Origin: Chthonomonas sp.
Lineage (GTDB): Bacteria; Armatimonadota; Fimbriimonadia; Fimbriimonadales; Fimbriimonadaceae
NCBI GenBank assembly: GCA_016788585.1
Contig: JAEURP010000013.1
Location: forward strand, 1 to 32,896
DNA: 32,896 bases
Direction: 5' to 3'
This document shows, piece after piece, positions 31,334-32,896 of the stretch (within the stretch, counting starts at the first letter, position 1; every line of letters starts with the position of its first letter). Below the pieces are notes generated by a model. It did no database searches. It saw nothing but the letters and a program-made list of their open reading frames with translations, and was not told the origin of the DNA. The translations under genes and the position numbers were made by a program.

Positions 31334-32497
31334 TTACTCATCCACAGACCCAAAGCCAGCGATCACCAAGTCGATATCCGCCGCATCAACTTCGCCGCTC
31401 ACATCCACGTCGGCGTCAGGTGTCGAGCCGCCAGGATAGGTGCTGCCAAAGTCCGCAATCACGGCGTCGATATCCGCCGCGTCCACCTCGCCCGAGCCGT
31501 CCACATCGCCGTTCACCATCGAAATCGTTCCGAGGCTAAAACCACTACCCGTCAAGGTTATGGTCACTCGCCGCCTAAGCCACGAGGAACCATCGAGCAC
31601 GAGCTCTGCCGAGCCCGTCGCCGTCGAGGCTACCGCGAGGCTAATGGCAGAGCTACTCGAATTCGCGGTGATCACACCCGATCCCACCGTGCTCGTCCCC
31701 TGCATGATCGAGTAGGCGATCGCCCGTGGCATGGCGAACGCGCTCACCGAACCACCAAGCTCCATCGTGCCCCCGAGTTCGACATTCTGCGAGCCGATGA
31801 CTTGGAATGGCACTTCCATCTGCGAGCCGCTATTGGTATCCACCATCGTGTACCACTGAAACGACGTGTAGAGCATGGCGTTGGCGCCCACGGGCTGAAG
31901 CTCACCAGGCCGCGTCACGAGCGGCGCAAACGTGTTGCCGGCGCTGGTCAGGCCATAGTCCATCCAATAGGTGCCCTGCGGCAAACTGACCGCAGTAGGG
32001 AAGGTGAGCGTCGCCGACATAATCGGGCGGCTGGTAAGGCTCGAGCTGCTGCGTCCCGTTCGATAGATACCGCTGAAGTCCGTGAATGTGAGGATATTAG
32101 TCGTCAAATCGCCGGCAACAATGTTTGATCCCGGCTGCCCCGGCACGCCATCCCAAATCCGCAGGACACCGGTGTTGAACTGCTCGGTGGTCGAACCATT
32201 CGTCCGAAAGCCGTAAACAACAAAACTCGACACACTCCAGCCGCCCGCGGGCACCGTAAAGTCATCTGCCTGGTGCAGCGGCCCCGTCGCGGTCGCGTTC
32301 AGGTAGTTCACGCTATAGCCGAGAACTGTGTTCGATACCGCCCCAACAGACTGCAACTCGCTAAACGTCGTCCCCACCGGCGCGGTATTGCCCAAGTGAT
32401 GCGTCGGCCCCGTCGACATCGGGCCATTATCGTGAAGGACGGCGGCCTGGGCCGAGGCAATTGCCGAGAACATGGAAAGGAGCGCAACCTGCTTCAT
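31334..32497 (-). CDS. Secreted protein with paired dockerin-like calcium loops at the C terminus
   Basis: About 387 residues from ATG 32497, which begins a signal peptide (MKQVALLSMFSAIASAQA, mature AVLHDNG). The frame continues upstream to 32569 without a signal-like start. The first 200 or so residues are beta-rich, Thr/Ser/Gly-rich (DDFTVPAGGWSVSSFVVYGF, LRIWDGVPGQPGSNI) and resemble a jelly-roll/lectin-like fold. The C-terminal part from about 240 parallels the protein at 737: a beta unit with QGTSTVGSG and LDGSSWLRRRVTITLTG, then DVDGSGEVDAADID twice (329-387), ending FGSVDE. The function is unknown. Calcium-stabilised binding or surface attachment is plausible. Confidence 0.8.
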   Translation of the reverse strand: MKQVALLSMFSAIASAQAAVLHDNGPMSTGPTHHLGNTAPVGTTFSELQSVGAVSNTVLGYSVNYLNATATGPLHQADDFTVPAGGWSVSSFVVYGFRTNGSTTEQFNTGVLRIWDGVPGQPGSNIVAGDLTTNILTFTDFSGIYRTGRSSSSLTSRPIMSATLTFPTAVSLPQGTYWMDYGLTSAGNTFAPLVTRPGELQPVGANAMLYTSFQWYTMVDTNSGSQMEVPFQVIGSQNVELGGTMELGGSVSAFAMPRAIAYSIMQGTSTVGSGVITANSSSSAISLAVASTATGSAELVLDGSSWLRRRVTITLTGSGFSLGTISMVNGDVDGSGEVDAADIDAVIADFGSTYPGGSTPDADVDVSGEVDAADIDLVIAGFGSVDE

Positions 32498-32631
32498 CAC
32501 CCATAGAGTATCCGAGCTAGGCTCGATTCGTTCACCGCCAACGCGAGAAACTGGTAAGGCAGACTCCAATTTAGATAAAGCTATGGAGTGCGCGAGGCTT
32601 GCTAGCTAACTCAACTCTCCCCGCACCCGCC

Positions 32632-32707
32632 CCCCTCTCCCCTTGCGGGAGAGGAAGTTCGAGGAGTCCCGCGCGAAAGCAAGGGAAGCTCGAACAGGAG
32701 AGGGGTT
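32632..32707 (-). repeat. Palindromic repeat B, right copy
   Basis: The outer arms CCCCTCTCC (32632-32640) and GGAGAGGGG (32697-32705) pair, and an inner stem GTTCGAG (32657-32663) pairs with CTCGAAC (32689-32695). The blocks at 32642-32657 and 32698-32707 are exact reverse complements of 613-628 and 582-591. The middle is longer than in the left copy (40 versus 21 bases). Confidence 0.8.
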
Positions 32708-32753
32708 TCTTGGCTGTCTAAATCGAGCAAGTCCGCCCCCCTCGCATTCCCGG

Positions 32754-32820
32754 CCACGCAGTGGGCTCCCACGCAAGTTTTAGAATTTATCGCGACCACG
32801 CAAGTGGGCACCCAAGCAAC
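32754..32820 (+). repeat. Imperfect direct repeat of about 25 bp
   Basis: CCACGCAGTGGGCTCCCACG begins at 32754 and CCACGCAAGTGGGCACCCAA begins at 32796. The units share most positions, with one inserted A, and are separated by an AT-rich spacer. It lies between repeats B and A and is absent from the left patch. Confidence 0.7.
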
Positions 32821-32858
32821 TCCCCTCCCAAGCCTGGGAGGGGCTGGGGGAGGGTTGA
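32821..32858 (-). repeat. Palindromic repeat A, right copy
   Basis: The reverse complement matches 511-548 at 35 of 38 positions. CCCTCCCA pairs with TGGGAGGG around a short centre, followed by the G-run GGGGCTGGGGGAGGG. Confidence 0.85.
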
Positions 32859-32896
32859 AGACGTCGCGGCGAGGGCCAAATGTTGTCGCTTCATGG

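Larger units (their letters stand above)
32570..32896. other. Right-end intergenic repeat-rich patch
   Basis: No convincing gene. It contains repeat B (32632-32707), an imperfect direct repeat (32754-32820) and repeat A (32821-32858). The remaining bases to the end of the window show nothing I can identify. Confidence 0.65.

Noticed and set aside
32611-32811. Minus-strand 66-residue frame over the right repeat patch
   Set aside because: It translates repeat B and the direct repeat; typical spurious peptide of interspersed repeats.
1-32896. tRNA, rRNA, CRISPR array, phage or transposon genes
   Set aside because: I looked in all intergenic gaps and saw no cloverleaf with a CCA-type acceptor end, no spaced direct-repeat array and no transposase or integrase frame.

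Overview
The window looks like a chromosomal segment of an environmental, Gram-negative-type bacterium with moderately high GC. My best guess is Armatimonadota, Fimbriimonas-like. This is inferred from a combination of traits and not from any search: a fused SecD-SecF protein, PEP-CTERM secreted proteins, secreted proteins with paired dockerin-like calcium-loop tails, an orphan MutL-type ATPase, and many genes with a -10 box only 6-7 nt before the start codon. No rRNA, tRNA, CRISPR array, phage or transposase gene is visible. Most of the window is core chromosome; secreted and accessory genes are scattered through it and lie at both ends.

Layout. 1-2401: a partial fibronectin-III-like protein, an intergenic patch of palindromic repeats, a secreted protein with a dockerin-like tail, and a small beta-rich hypothetical. 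2450-5002: secDF, converging on a lone SIS-domain sugar-phosphate enzyme (4999-5964, minus). 6024-12085: a co-directional run of a secreted protein, tsaB, murB and smc, with overlapping or nearly overlapping junctions. 12064-15316: leuS and an overlapping TPR lipoprotein gene on the minus strand. 15400-17277: a DinB-family protein and an unusual dihydroorotase, both minus. 17390-19309: dnaK, followed by a clear terminator. 19431-21237: four tightly packed small genes (GyrI-like, cyclophilin, DinB-like, VOC). 21288-22417: rplJ-rplL on the minus strand, with a good sigma70-type promoter and an attenuator-like hairpin. 22631-25309: a secreted YCII-like protein and two tandem PEP-CTERM trypsin-like proteases. 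25375-29383: a MutL-type reactivase homologue, a membrane diguanylate cyclase and a MalK/UgpC-type ABC ATPase. 29328-31275: rsfS, a TPR membrane protein and an EamA transporter, apparently one minus-strand unit. 31334-32497: a second protein with the dockerin-like tail. The right end is again a palindromic repeat patch.

The most striking non-coding structure is a composite of two palindromic repeats (A and B). It occurs near 511-637 and again, inverted, near 32632-32858, with a degenerate relative of A at 15342-15390. The two B copies keep their outer arms, but each has a different self-complementary inner hairpin, which suggests selection for structure. Other points worth checking are a probable ATA start codon for murB, a dihydroorotase with Gln in place of the first metal-ligand His, four GCTGG motifs phased at exactly 10 bp upstream of a dinB-family gene, and a palindrome inside the dnaK promoter. 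I did not find a convincing new multi-gene system such as a defence island or biosynthetic cluster.
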